64,000 nucleotides of DNA, taken from the NCBI RefSeq assembly GCF_036250735.1, contig NZ_CP109430.1, forward strand, positions 9,734,001 to 9,798,000, given 5' to 3'. Under the pieces are notes generated by a model. It had not been told where the DNA came from and searched no databases. It worked only from the letters and a program-made list of their open reading frames with translations. The number at the start of each line of letters is the position of its first letter. The stretch's first letter is position 1. The position numbers and the translations under genes were made by a program. This stretch comes from Streptosporangium sp. NBC_01495 (GTDB lineage: Bacteria > Actinomycetota > Actinomycetes > Streptosporangiales > Streptosporangiaceae). Positions 22,035 through 30,777 of the stretch are shown here, piece by piece.

Positions 22035-22916
22035 TCACCTGGCCGTCGACGGACCGTCCAGGTGGAGGAAGAGCTCGTGCGCCGAACCGATGCTCGCGCG
22101 CAGCGCCTGCTCCAGCTCGTCGGCCTCCCCCGTGAGGTGCCCGACCTCGGGCATGCTCAGGGCGTCGGCACCCGACTCGGCGAGCAGCTCCTCATAGCGC
22201 GGCAACCGCTCCACCAGCGCCTCGATCTGGCCACGGGCCCGGTAGGCGCGTTCGGCGTCGGCGACATGAGCCGCGTAGCGCTCCAGCGCCTCCACCCTCG
22301 CGATGACGGCGCTCTCGCTGCCGGCAAGCACTCGCTCCAGCGGCTTCATCGCGGCCGCCACCTCCTTGGTGACCCCGCCACGCATGAGATCGCGGTGTTC
22401 TCCGCGGAGGGATGACAGCTTGGCCAGCAGGCGCGCGACCTCCCATTCCTGTGGCGGCAGCATGACGGCGTTCCGTACGTCGTCGAGCAGCCCCTCTGCG
22501 TTGACGCGCGATCGCAGGACGGAGTCGACCGCCGTCCGCGTCCGGCCAAGCAGGCGGCTCGCATCGGCATCGAAGTCGTCGGGGAGAAGGTAGGAATCCC
22601 GGTAGCGGTGCGCGAGATCGTACACCTCCCGCCCCGGGGTGACACTTTCCTCGGAATCCCCGGCGGCTTTGATCGCGGCGAAAAGGCAGTACGCGAGCAT
22701 GATGAGCAGCAGGACTCCGGGACCGGCCCCTCCCTCGAAGGAAAGCATCGCCAGAAAGCCGACCGCCGCGAACATGCCGCCGACGGCCGGGAGAACCGCG
22801 GACTTCCTTCGCGGATTCTCCAGCGGCCTCCAACCGGCTCGTATGCGCGCGAGCAGGGATGGATTCGCGCGAAGCAAACCCACGACCTTCGAGGGCAGGC
22901 CTGGATCGACCACCAC
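22035..22916 (-). CDS. Membrane protein with long coiled-coil tail, unknown function
   Basis: 293 residues. Residues ~38-85 contain two TM helices (VGGMFAAVGFLAMLSFEGG, GVLLLIMLAYCLFAAIKA). The remaining ~200 residues are helical, charged and predicted coiled coil (EVARLLAKLSSLRGEHRDLM, IEALVERLPRYEELLAES). No enzyme motif. It stands alone downstream of the PP2C-like gene, convergent with it. Confidence 0.75.
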   Translation of the reverse strand: MVVDPGLPSKVVGLLRANPSLLARIRAGWRPLENPRRKSAVLPAVGGMFAAVGFLAMLSFEGGAGPGVLLLIMLAYCLFAAIKAAGDSEESVTPGREVYDLAHRYRDSYLLPDDFDADASRLLGRTRTAVDSVLRSRVNAEGLLDDVRNAVMLPPQEWEVARLLAKLSSLRGEHRDLMRGGVTKEVAAAMKPLERVLAGSESAVIARVEALERYAAHVADAERAYRARGQIEALVERLPRYEELLAESGADALSMPEVGHLTGEADELEQALRASIGSAHELFLHLDGPSTAR

Positions 22917-23220
22917 AAAGGGCCGTTGTCTTCCCGATGCCTCCAGATCCTCACCCTCTTTCCGGTGGCCATCCTAGAGCCCGAAAGCCCGGCGAGATAT
23001 GAGCCGGCCGGTCGAAAGACGAAGAACACCGAAAAAGGCAGGGGGCCACGAAAACAAATGACGGTATCGCGTCGTCCAAAAACCGTGAATACCTAACGCG
23101 CGTCTGTGGCGGACCGATAACCGCGGGGAATCGACGCACCTCATCGCACCGGCTCCTCGCCGTGGTCCACGACCGGCCACCGCCCTGAGGCGGGAGCGTC
23201 GGAACGGGGCTTGACGTCGG

Positions 23221-23784
23221 TCATCGCGCGTCCGGCGGGCCTGTTCCCTCTTTCCTTGAGAGCTCCTTGAGAGCGAGGGCCCAGGGGTGGTCCTCCTGGC
23301 CTCCGTCCTCGGTATCGGCCGGGTCGGAGCCGGAAGGGCTGGGCAGGACGCGGACGCCTTCGGCCCGGAGACTTTCGACGCTCCGGCGGAACGGCACCCG
23401 CGTGGTGAGGGCTTCGTTGACGAAGGGCAGGACGACCACGGGGATGCCGAGGCCGGGGGCTTCGGCGAGGAGGCCGAGAGCGTACGTGTCGGCGATGCCC
23501 TGGGCGAACTTGTTGACGGTGTTGTACGTGGCGGGGGCGACGATGATCGCGTCGGCTCTCGGGGGCTTGGGCTCGTCCGGCCTGCGGTACCGGCTGCGGA
23601 CGGGGCGGCCGGTCTGCCGTTCCAGGGCGGGGACGTCGACGAAGTCCAGCGCGGACGGGGTCGCGACGACCTGGACGACCCAGCCCTCGTCCTGGGCGAG
23701 GGCGAGGGCGACGAGACGGCCGACGTCTCGGGCGGCACCGGCCGCGCACACGATGACATAGAGAAGCCGGCCGGACTCGGTCAC
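23221..23784 (-). CDS. Flavoprotein of the HFCD/Dfp family
   Basis: 187 residues. LLYVIVCAAGAARDVGRL near the N-terminus, then the diagnostic RADAIIVAPATYNTVNKFAQGIADTYALGLL, and PVVVLPFVNEALTTRVPF, all typical of homo-oligomeric flavin-containing Cys decarboxylases (PPC decarboxylase, EpiD) and their relatives. The catalytic His of true decarboxylases (usually after the first glycine-rich segment) is not evident, so a flavoprotein of unknown substrate is the safer call. No lanthipeptide genes are nearby. Confidence 0.85.
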   Translation of the reverse strand: MTESGRLLYVIVCAAGAARDVGRLVALALAQDEGWVVQVVATPSALDFVDVPALERQTGRPVRSRYRRPDEPKPPRADAIIVAPATYNTVNKFAQGIADTYALGLLAEAPGLGIPVVVLPFVNEALTTRVPFRRSVESLRAEGVRVLPSPSGSDPADTEDGGQEDHPWALALKELSRKEGTGPPDAR

Positions 23785-23977
23785 GCGATCACTCCCAGGT
23801 ACGCGGCATATTCGCGAGTTCGAAGGTACAGCGGGTTCAAAGGTGCGGCGGGTTCAAAGGGGCCCCGGACTCAAGGCTTCCCCGGACTCGAAAATTCCGC
23901 GAGCTCGAAGGGTCCCCGGACTCGAAGGGGAAGGCCCCGAAGAGGCAGAGGGCTTCTCGGGCTCGTCCCCCGTGAGG

Positions 23978-24613
23978 TCAGCGGGCTCTGCCCGCGATGA
24001 GATCCATCGCGAGATCCTTCACGTCCTCCGACGCCTTGGCGGGGGAACCGGCGTCGAACGGCGGACGCGGGTCGTACTCGATGGCGAGCTGGATCGCCTC
24101 GGCCGTGGTCTGACCGGCGACGCGCGCCGCCAGGGCGAGCGCCATGTCGATGCCGGAGGACACTCCGGCAGCGGTCACGACCTTCCCCTGGAACACCACG
24201 CGCTCGGCCGTGTAGGTGGCCCCGAACGACTCCAGCATGCCGATCGCGCCCCAGTGGGTCGTCGCCGAGAGCCCGGCGAGCAGTCCCGCGGCCCCCAGCG
24301 GCAACGCCCCCGTGCACACCGAGGTGGTCCACGTACTTCCCCCGTCCATCCGGCGGATCCAGTCGAGAAACCCGTCGTCGCCGAGCAGTCCGATGCTCCC
24401 CGGACCTCCCGGGACGAGCAGCACGTCACAGGAGTCGATGTCGGCGAAGGCCTCGCCCGCGGTGAGAACCAGGGACCCGGCGTCGTTCCGTACCGGGCCG
24501 GGCTCGACGGCCGCGAACACGACGTCGGCACCCGGCAGGAGCCTGAGCACCTCGTACGGGCCGACCGCGTCCAGTGCGGTGAACCGGTCAAACAGCGGTA
24601 TGACGATACGCAC
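23978..24613 (-). CDS. DJ-1/PfpI (ThiJ-like) family protein
   Basis: 211 residues from GTG 24613 (GGGGGAA upstream); ATG 24646 is an alternative. IVIPLFDRFTALDAVGPYEVL, LLVPGGPGSIGLL, the nucleophile elbow TTSVCTGALPLGAAGLLAG with its Cys, and AGVSSGIDMALALAARVAG identify the DJ-1/PfpI superfamily, closest in feel to isonitrile hydratase-like or AraC-type N-terminal modules. Substrate unknown. A stretch of degenerate GGACTCGAAGGG-type repeats separates it from the flavoprotein gene. Confidence 0.9.
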   Translation of the reverse strand: MRIVIPLFDRFTALDAVGPYEVLRLLPGADVVFAAVEPGPVRNDAGSLVLTAGEAFADIDSCDVLLVPGGPGSIGLLGDDGFLDWIRRMDGGSTWTTSVCTGALPLGAAGLLAGLSATTHWGAIGMLESFGATYTAERVVFQGKVVTAAGVSSGIDMALALAARVAGQTTAEAIQLAIEYDPRPPFDAGSPAKASEDVKDLAMDLIAGRAR

Positions 24614-24680
24614 GGCGATTCCCCCTGGCGGCGAGGTGTCACCCACGCTTCGGAAGACACCTTGACGGACGTGACGGACG

Positions 24681-24944
24681 GTGGAGACTTATGCGGTGGT
24701 CAAAACACTACGTCCCCAGAATTACAACGAGGCGATCTACGTCGGGCACTTCTTCCGTACGGGTGTGCCCGTGGTGATGGACCTCAACGGGCTGACGGAC
24801 GACGAGGCGAAACAGTTCGTCGACTTCGCCGCCGGTCTGGTGTTCGGCAGAGGAGGGGACATGGACCGCCTGTCGTCGAAGGTGTTCCTGCTGATGCCTC
24901 GCGGACTGGGCAATCGAGTGCCGGTCGCCGAAGAGGCACCGTAG
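24681..24944 (+). CDS. Short SepF-like protein
   Basis: 87 residues from GTG 24681: TLRPQNYNEAIYVGHFFRTGVPVVMDLNGLTDDEAKQFVDFAAGLVFGRGG matches the SepF core domain. SepF anchors FtsZ at mid-cell, but ordinary SepF also has an N-terminal amphipathic helix and linker, which are absent here. Many actinomycetes hold extra short SepF-like proteins of unclear role. It is not in the ftsZ cluster, so an accessory paralog. Confidence 0.8.
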   Translation: METYAVVKTLRPQNYNEAIYVGHFFRTGVPVVMDLNGLTDDEAKQFVDFAAGLVFGRGGDMDRLSSKVFLLMPRGLGNRVPVAEEAP

Positions 24945-24988
24945 GTGGGTGACCTGGCGGTGACGCGGCAGAAAGATGGGCAGGGCGA

Positions 24989-25198
24989 TCAGCGCCGTCC
25001 GTAGGCCGCCTCGGAGGGACACTCCGCGCGAAAGGAGCCCTGCCCCTGTCCGTACAGCTCACGAAGCGTCGCGGGGAGCATGTCGGCCACCGGAGGTGTG
25101 GTGGCGGGCCATCCGGCCGGCGCCTCGTGCACCAGCAGCGCCGTCAGGCGCGGCCTGGCCGCGATCACGTCGAAGAAGCCCGCCAGGACCTCGCGCAT
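24989..25198 (-). pseudogene. C-terminal remnant of a TetR-family regulator
   Basis: The minus frame encodes MREVLAGFFDVIAARPRLTALLVHEAPAGW followed by DMLPATLRELYGQGQGSFRAE, like the ligand-binding helices of TetR/AcrR regulators. The N-terminal helix-turn-helix is missing: upstream codons become Arg-rich and unrelated. It overlaps the promoter side of the next gene. A truncated relic. Confidence 0.5.
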
Positions 25199-25262
25199 CC
25201 CCTGGTACGGCTCACGCTCGGTAGCGCGATCTTGTCGGTGGCGGTGCCTACGCTTTCCGCCC

Positions 25263-25805
25263 ATGAGCGACGACGAAACCCACACCGTACGCCTGCAGAT
25301 CGAAGTGGAGGACTGCGGTATCGCTTATCTGACGGACAGGGAGCGCAGGGCATACGCCGGACAACCGGCCCAGTCCGCTGGGATCATCAAGGTCGAGAAG
25401 GACCACGCCACCATCCACATCAACGACCAGTGGGGACCGGCCGACTTCACCGTGACGGTCGCCGACCGAGATCCGGGGGCGGACCTCATCGGTTATGAGG
25501 ACATCGTGGAAATCAGCTTCGGGTCCGTGTCGGGCCGCTTGGAGATAACCGGGTTCACTTTCGACGAGCACGTGATGTTGCCCCTTCCTCCTCTCCCTGC
25601 CGGGCCCGGAACCTACCGCATCCGGTATCACGTCAAGGGCATGGACGCGGAGGGCACAGTGGAGGACACCGAGAATGCCGCCGATGACCATTATCTTCAG
25701 GTCTGGCCCGCGCCCTTTGAGGACCCCATTGTCGTCAAGACCGCGACCGGAGCTCTCCGGGGCCATCTCGCCCCGGAGAAGCACGAGCGGAGCGGCGGAG
25801 AATAG
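25263..25805 (+). CDS. Hypothetical protein, beta-rich (180 aa)
   Basis: ATG 25263; an in-frame extension upstream is unlikely because it overlaps the TetR relic with poor coding character. The product alternates short beta strands (HTVRLQIEVEDCGIAYL; ADFTVTVADRD; TYRIRYHVKGMD) and ends in a hydrophilic tail. No signal peptide or membrane helix. It resembles single-domain immunity or stress proteins in size and composition, but I recognise no family. Confidence 0.65.
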   Translation: MSDDETHTVRLQIEVEDCGIAYLTDRERRAYAGQPAQSAGIIKVEKDHATIHINDQWGPADFTVTVADRDPGADLIGYEDIVEISFGSVSGRLEITGFTFDEHVMLPLPPLPAGPGTYRIRYHVKGMDAEGTVEDTENAADDHYLQVWPAPFEDPIVVKTATGALRGHLAPEKHERSGGE

Positions 25806-26126
25806 AAACCGTCGGCAGGTCCGTCAAGTGGAGAATCGGGGATGCGCCGACGGCGTGAGCCCACCGGTTACGGCGAGAGGGTCCCGGCCATCCCGGGGCC
25901 CTCTCTTTCTGTCTGGCCGAGCCGTCCGGCCGAGCCGGGTAGACATGGCCGGTTCCATCCCGCGGACACCCCACGACCGGCGACATGTGACGGCCCAGAA
26001 GCGAAGAACGTTCCGTGCGTGTTCCGCATCGGCCGTGTTTCCATGGCGTGCTGATCGTCCGGTGAAGGATTTCTGCCCGGCGCGGTAAGTACAGGTGACC
26101 GCATACGCCAGGAAAGGCCGACATGT
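25806..26126. other. Intergenic region upstream of ECF sigma gene
   Basis: About 320 bases with no supportable gene. ATGTATG sits just before the sigma start, and the stretch should contain that operon's promoter; I see no clear hairpin. Confidence 0.5.
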
Positions 26127-26699
26127 ATGACAATCCCCCGCGAAGCCATCGAGGTCGATGACGCGACCCTCATCGAGCGGTCGCTGAACGAGCCCGAGAT
26201 CTTCGCCGTCCTGTTCGACCGGCACGCGCCACTCCTGCACCGCTACGTGACCAGGCGACTGGGACCCAGCGAGGCGGAGGACGTCGTGGCGGACACCTTT
26301 CTGGCCGCCTTCCAACGCCGGAGCGATTATGACCGGGGCCGCTCCGACGCCCGCCCGTGGCTGTACGGCATCGCCTCCAACGTGATCGGCAAGCGGCGGC
26401 GCACCGAGACGAACCTCTATCGCGCGTACATCCGCAGCGGCGTACATCCGGCGGAGATACCCGGTCTCCAGGTAGAGGACGGAATCAACACCCTGGCCGT
26501 CAACCGGCCGCTGGCACGGGCCCTGCTGGGGCTCACCCGGGCTGATCGCGACGTGCTGCTGCTCGTCGCCTGGGCCGAACTGAGCTACCAGGAGGTCGCC
26601 GACGCGCTCGCCATCCCAGCGGGCACCGTCGCCTCGCGACTCAACCGGGCCCGTCTCCAGATCCGCCAAGCCCTGAACCAGGAAGAACGAGGAGAATGA
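26127..26699 (+). CDS. ECF-type RNA polymerase sigma factor
   Basis: 190 residues. Region 2 is PEIFAVLFDRHAPLLHRYVTRRLG with EAEDVVADTFLAAFQRR; region 4 is LTRADRDVLLLVAWAELSYQEVADAL and IPAGTVASRLNRARLQIRQAL. TGA overlaps the ATG of the next gene (26696-26699), so the pair is co-translated. Actinomycete sigma factors paired with a CU044_5270-like membrane protein belong to this type. Confidence 0.93.
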   Translation: MTIPREAIEVDDATLIERSLNEPEIFAVLFDRHAPLLHRYVTRRLGPSEAEDVVADTFLAAFQRRSDYDRGRSDARPWLYGIASNVIGKRRRTETNLYRAYIRSGVHPAEIPGLQVEDGINTLAVNRPLARALLGLTRADRDVLLLVAWAELSYQEVADALAIPAGTVASRLNRARLQIRQALNQEERGE

Positions 26700-27319
26700 C
26701 GATGGACGCACTGAAGTCCATGTGGGGGACCATTCCACCGGCCACCCCGGGGGAACTCGCCGAAGCGCGGCGACGGCTACTCGACGGGATGCGCCCCCGG
26801 CCGCGCTTCGTCACCGCCCCCCGGCTGCTGGTCGCGGCCGGTGTCGCGGCGGCGGCCGCCGCCACGGCGCTGGTCATCGGAAACAACACCCCTGCCTACG
26901 CACTGGCCAGGAGCTCGGACGGCACGCTCACGGTGACCGTCAACGAACTACGCGACCCCGACGGGCTGCAGGCCAAGCTGGGCGCGGCCGGTGTCGAGGC
27001 GGATGTGACGTTCCTGGCCGCGGGCACGCGGTGTGCGGCCCCTCGATTCGCCGCTGTGGATTCGACCTACGACGGGCCGCCCACCACAGGACCGGACGAG
27101 CTGCGTGCGGTCGCGAACGAATCGCGTTCGTTCAAGGCCACCAAAGTGACCTCCATACGGACGATCCGGATCTCCCCGGAGCACATCAAGCCGGGCGAGA
27201 CCCTTGTCATGGAGTTCCGCGACAACCCGAACGGACAAGCACCCTGGCAACTCGGCAGCTGGTTGGCCCAGGCGAACACCCCCGTGCAGCCGTGCACACC
27301 CGTCGAGGACCCCAACTGA
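26696..27319 (+). CDS. Membrane-anchored partner of the ECF sigma factor
   Basis: 207 residues. Starts MTMDALKSMWGTIPPATPGELAEARRRLLDGM, a cytoplasmic segment like that of CU044_5270-type proteins, followed by one TM helix (LLVAAGVAAAAAATALVIG) and an outer domain with a Cys pair (TRCAAPRF and VQPCTPVED). It lacks the ZAS zinc motif of classical anti-sigmas. Coupled to the sigma gene by ATGA overlap, it probably tethers or inhibits the sigma factor; inferred. Confidence 0.75.
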   Translation: MTMDALKSMWGTIPPATPGELAEARRRLLDGMRPRPRFVTAPRLLVAAGVAAAAAATALVIGNNTPAYALARSSDGTLTVTVNELRDPDGLQAKLGAAGVEADVTFLAAGTRCAAPRFAAVDSTYDGPPTTGPDELRAVANESRSFKATKVTSIRTIRISPEHIKPGETLVMEFRDNPNGQAPWQLGSWLAQANTPVQPCTPVEDPN

Positions 27320-27558
27320 GAACCTCCCGCACCGGAACACGCCCAGCGGGCCGTACGGAGATCCGAAGGCCCCGTGAGGATCTGAGCCGCAGGCCGACCA
27401 GGGAAACCTTCCGACCACAGGGTTCCCGAACAGTCGACGGAGCGGCCGGTTCCCGGTTCTGGTGTGACGATCACATAGCGCTCGATGATCTCGGACGCCA
27501 GATCGGTCATGGACGCATCCCGACCCATGGCACAGGAGCACCATCGTGCCGGGTGTTC

Positions 27559-27828
27559 TCAAAGCCGGCCACCACCCTTACCACCGGTTTCCGGCGCCAC
27601 CGTCCGCCACCGACGCGCGAAGAGGCGACCGCCCCACCGCAGTCCGCGAAAAAGAAGCCGGACCACCCCGAAGAGGAATGCGATCTCGAACAACAGGGAG
27701 CACATGAACAGGACTTCGCCGAGCGATTCCCGGTCACTCTCGCGCGCCCATTCGACGAGCACCGGCGTGACGACCATTCCGAGCACGTACCCGAGCATCG
27801 CCAACGCCTCGCTGTACCCGGCTCGCAT
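27559..27828 (-). CDS. Possible small membrane protein (89 aa)
   Basis: Two hydrophobic stretches (EALAMLGYVLGMVVTPVLV; LGEVLFMCSLLFEIAFLFGVVRLLF) separated by an acidic loop fit a real two-pass membrane protein, ending in a basic tail. No convincing ribosome binding site precedes ATG 27828. The opposite strand has only low-complexity frames. Kept as a tentative gene. Confidence 0.45.
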   Translation of the reverse strand: MRAGYSEALAMLGYVLGMVVTPVLVEWARESDRESLGEVLFMCSLLFEIAFLFGVVRLLFRGLRWGGRLFARRWRTVAPETGGKGGGRL

Positions 27829-28320
27829 GAGTTGATCTTAGGCCTGTGCACGAAAGCCCGTGGCTTCAGGCGTCGTCTCACGCCGGAGGAAATCGAGGCG
27901 TCCTGGTTATCGTGCGCGGAGGGGACACGGAACCAGATCGAGGAGCGAACCGGTGATCGGGGAGCCGGACGAGCGAAGATCAAAGCGGTTGCGCGGCCGA
28001 AGTCCTCGACGCATGCTCACAACCGTGCGCAGTCCTCCCGATCCCCTGCCCGAGTTCTTTGACTGCGGCTGCGCGGACAAAACCGCTGTGTCAAGGTCGA
28101 GTGCCCTCGACACAGCGGTTTCGCTGCCTGCTGCGACACCCTTGATCAACATGTCCCGATCCGGGGGTGATCACCAGTTTGGAAGTTCGCCGCGCGTAAC
28201 TCCGTGACCTGCCGCGCTCCAGGTCAGAGGTCCCACGCCACCGACACGGAAAGATCTATAAGAGCGATCGCATGACATGCTTTCCGTCTCATTCGGTACC
28301 GGTGGCGGGAAGCAGGACAG
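27829..28320. other. Non-coding gap with a hairpin
   Basis: About 490 bases with no gene I can support; the notable element is the hairpin at 28080-28121, and GGAAAGATCTATAAGAGCGATC upstream of 28321 may hold the promoter of the next membrane protein. Confidence 0.5.
28080..28121. terminator. Hairpin in the 27.8-28.3 kb gap
   Basis: AAACCGCTGTGTC (28080-28092) and its exact inverse (28109-28121) flank 16 bases that contain a second small TCGAG/CTCGA pairing. It fits a factor-independent terminator but no well-supported gene end lies close to it, so its parent transcript is unclear. Confidence 0.6.
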
Positions 28321-28905
28321 ATGCGGGTACGGCGTTGGTGGCTGACGGCTGCGTTACTCGCGCTCCTCCCCTCGGTCACGGCCTGGTTCGGCAGCGGGGC
28401 CATCGCGAGCACCGGCCTCTTCTACTACGACTTCCACGTCATCGACGGGATCGGGATCTTCCCTCTGTCCCAGGGCCTCGGCATCGGCTATCTGGGCTCC
28501 GTCGGCATAGACGTCATGCGGGTGCTGTGGGATGCCGAAGTCGTCGTGCTGGCCTTCGCGCTCCCCGTACCCATGGTGGCCGTAGCGGCCCTGCTCCGGC
28601 GAAGGTGGCGGGATCGAACCACCCTGGTCCTGGCGGTCGTCCTGGGAGTGCTCGCGGTGGTCAACCTCGCCGCCAACGTCGTCGGCCCCTCGTCGGACCT
28701 GACTGACTGCCCACCGGTCGATTACCAGTCTCTCCCCGACTGGTACTCCTGTTACAGGAACGGCACAGGCGTCGGCATTCCGCCCTTCTTCTACAGTCCC
28801 GCTTACGCCTTCGCCGCCCACATCCTGATCAACATCCATCGTCGCAACCTCACCGACATGCCTCATCGTCCCAAGGCGCAAAGCGGCGTTGACGTCGTTG
28901 CCTGA
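28321..28905 (+). CDS. Hypothetical integral membrane protein (194 aa)
   Basis: ATG 28321 begins RVRRWWLTAALLALLPSVTAW, a first TM helix; further helices lie at AEVVVLAFALPVPMVAVAALL, LVLAVVLGVLAVVNLAANVVG and FAAHILINIH. Two Cys in the outer loop (LTDCPPVD, WYSCYRNG) could form a disulphide. No family recognised; no partner gene adjacent. Confidence 0.7.
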   Translation: MRVRRWWLTAALLALLPSVTAWFGSGAIASTGLFYYDFHVIDGIGIFPLSQGLGIGYLGSVGIDVMRVLWDAEVVVLAFALPVPMVAVAALLRRRWRDRTTLVLAVVLGVLAVVNLAANVVGPSSDLTDCPPVDYQSLPDWYSCYRNGTGVGIPPFFYSPAYAFAAHILINIHRRNLTDMPHRPKAQSGVDVVA

Positions 28906-29039
28906 CGTTCGGCTTTGCGGGTGAGAAGCGACCTCGCTTGTCGATCAGACGTGACCGCAAGCGTTTGCGAGGGTTGGTGATGTCAATGAGTTCGGGCACC
29001 ACCAACCTGCTTGCGGCGGGAGGATCACGGCACTGGTCG

Positions 29040-29159
29040 AGGAGACGCCGTGGCATCGTCGACCGCCTCGACCACAACGGAGCGATCGTCGAAACCGGCA
29101 CCGACTCCTACCACCTCGCACAGACCCGCGCCCGAGCCGAACACAACGTCGACGGGTGA
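29040..29159 (+). pseudogene. C-terminal fragment of an IS21-type IstB helper ATPase
   Basis: The frame encodes RRRGIVDRLDHNGAIVETGTDSYHLAQTRARAE, resembling the last residues of IstB-like ATP-binding transposition helpers (DRL...G..ETGTDSYRLA). The ATPase core and istA are absent. An insertion-sequence relic in a ~355-bp gap between a membrane protein gene and the hydrolase gene. Confidence 0.5.
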
Positions 29160-29261
29160 GTCGAAGATTGTTGCTGAAGCGGCAACAGGATTCGCGGGTT
29201 TCCGGACCACCACCCCATGGTTGGAAGGTGCGCCAGAGGAGCGCTTCGATACGGGGGATTC

Positions 29262-30245
29262 ATGTCGCGGGCAGTTCAGGTTAGGGAAACACACCGTCTG
29301 GTTCCCTCCCCGGCGGGCCGGACCCATCTGGTGGAGCAGGGCACCGGACCGCTGGTGCTGCTGGTGCATGGGTTTCCGGAGTCCTGGTACTCCTGGCGCC
29401 ACCAACTGGCGGCATTGGCCGCGGCCGGATACCGGGCGGTGGCCGTGGACGTGCGCGGATATGGCCGTTCGTCCAAGCCGGACGAGGTGGCGGCCTACCG
29501 GATGCTGGAACTGATCGAGGACAACGTCGCGGTGGTGCACGCCCTTGGCGAGGAGACCGCGATCATCATCGGTCACGACTGGGGTTCGAGCATCGCCGCC
29601 AACAGCGCCCTGGTCCGGCCAGAGGTATTCACCGCGGTCGGGCTGCTGAGCGTTCCTTACGTACCGCGGGGCGGGCCCCGGCCCAGTGAGGTCTTCGCCC
29701 GGATGGGCGGCGAGGAAGAGTTCTATGTCAGCTACTTCCAGAAGCCCGGCCGGGCCGAGGCCGAGATCGAACCGGACGTCCGCGGCTGGCTGGCCGGGCT
29801 CTACGCCGCGCTCTCCGGCGACACCATGCCCACCCCCGGCATGCCCGACCCTCATTTCGCCACCCACGGCGGCACGCTCCGCGAGCGGTTCCCCACCGGC
29901 CCGCTGCCGTCCTGGCTCAGCCAGGACGACCTGGACGTCTACGCCGGAGAATTCGAGCGCACCGGCATGAGCACGGCCCTCAACCGGTACCGGAACATGG
30001 ACCGGGACTGGGAAGACCTCGCTCCCTGGGACGCGGCCCCCATCGCCGCGCCGTCGGTGTTCATCGGCGGCGCCCTGGACGCCTCCACCACCTGGCTGAC
30101 CGACGCGATCGACGCCTACCCCGTCACTCTGCCCGGACTCGTCTCCTCTCACCTTCTCGACGGTTGCGGCCACTGGATCCAGCAAGAACGCGCCCATGAG
30201 GTCAACCGGCTCCTGACCGGCTGGCTCGCGTCCCTGCCCACCTGA
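29262..30245 (+). CDS. Alpha/beta-fold epoxide hydrolase
   Basis: 327 residues from ATG 29262 (GGGGGATTC upstream). LVHGFPESWYSWRHQL with the HGxP oxyanion motif, DVRGYGRSSKP, and the nucleophile elbow IIIGHDWGSSIAA (Asp nucleophile) define the soluble epoxide hydrolase/haloalkane dehalogenase group; catalytic His sits in GCGHWIQQERA near the end. HGxP plus lid tyrosines favour epoxide hydrolase. The next gene on the other strand is a RidA-type protein. Confidence 0.9.
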   Translation: MSRAVQVRETHRLVPSPAGRTHLVEQGTGPLVLLVHGFPESWYSWRHQLAALAAAGYRAVAVDVRGYGRSSKPDEVAAYRMLELIEDNVAVVHALGEETAIIIGHDWGSSIAANSALVRPEVFTAVGLLSVPYVPRGGPRPSEVFARMGGEEEFYVSYFQKPGRAEAEIEPDVRGWLAGLYAALSGDTMPTPGMPDPHFATHGGTLRERFPTGPLPSWLSQDDLDVYAGEFERTGMSTALNRYRNMDRDWEDLAPWDAAPIAAPSVFIGGALDASTTWLTDAIDAYPVTLPGLVSSHLLDGCGHWIQQERAHEVNRLLTGWLASLPT

Positions 30246-30254
30246 GCCACCACC

Positions 30255-30650
30255 TCACACGGTGGCGACGCAGTCCATTTCGATGTCGAAGGCTCCCGGC
30301 CAGGCGGGAACGGCCACGAAGATCCGGGCGGGTGGATCGTCGGGGAAGTAACGCGTGTAGATCGTGTTGACCGCGGCGAATTTCTCGACCGATGTGCAGT
30401 ACACGTTGCACTTGAGCACATTGTTCAAAGACGACCCCGCCGTCTCCAGGCAGAGTTTCATCTGCTCCAGGACCAGCTCGGTCTGGCGTTCGATGCAGGC
30501 GTTCTGGACGACCTCCCCGGTGCCGGGGTCGAACGGAGGAAATCCCGACACGTAGACGGTGTCGCCACTTCGGGTGACGGCCGAGGTCGGTGCCTTCCAG
30601 CGTTCCAGGTAGGTCGACAGGGGTTCGACGCGGATGATCTCTCTTTTCAT
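30255..30650 (-). CDS. RidA/YjgF-family protein
   Basis: 131 residues from ATG 30650. APTSAVTRSGDTVYVSGFPP, ERQTELVLEQMKLCLETAGSSLNNVLKCNVY and PPARIFVAVPAWPGAFDIEMDCVA follow the RidA pattern, including the conserved Arg of the xPARxxxxV strand. RidA proteins deaminate reactive enamines/imines in amino-acid metabolism; the substrate of this paralog is open. It ends convergently 9 bp from the epoxide hydrolase gene. Confidence 0.9.
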   Translation of the reverse strand: MKREIIRVEPLSTYLERWKAPTSAVTRSGDTVYVSGFPPFDPGTGEVVQNACIERQTELVLEQMKLCLETAGSSLNNVLKCNVYCTSVEKFAAVNTIYTRYFPDDPPARIFVAVPAWPGAFDIEMDCVATV

Positions 30651-30777
30651 CGTGGCTCTCCTGTTCGTCCGGTACGGGCCGGTCGACTTCCTCCAATACG
30701 GGCCGGTCGACGACACGCCCGCCTCGAGTAGATGTCCGGTTGCCGTGGTTCGCCGTCGCGGATCCGGATGGAGCGCG

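Noticed and set aside
23221..23784. Lanthipeptide/RiPP decarboxylase (EpiD-like)
   Set aside because: No precursor peptide, dehydratase or cyclase gene nearby, and the catalytic His is not evident.
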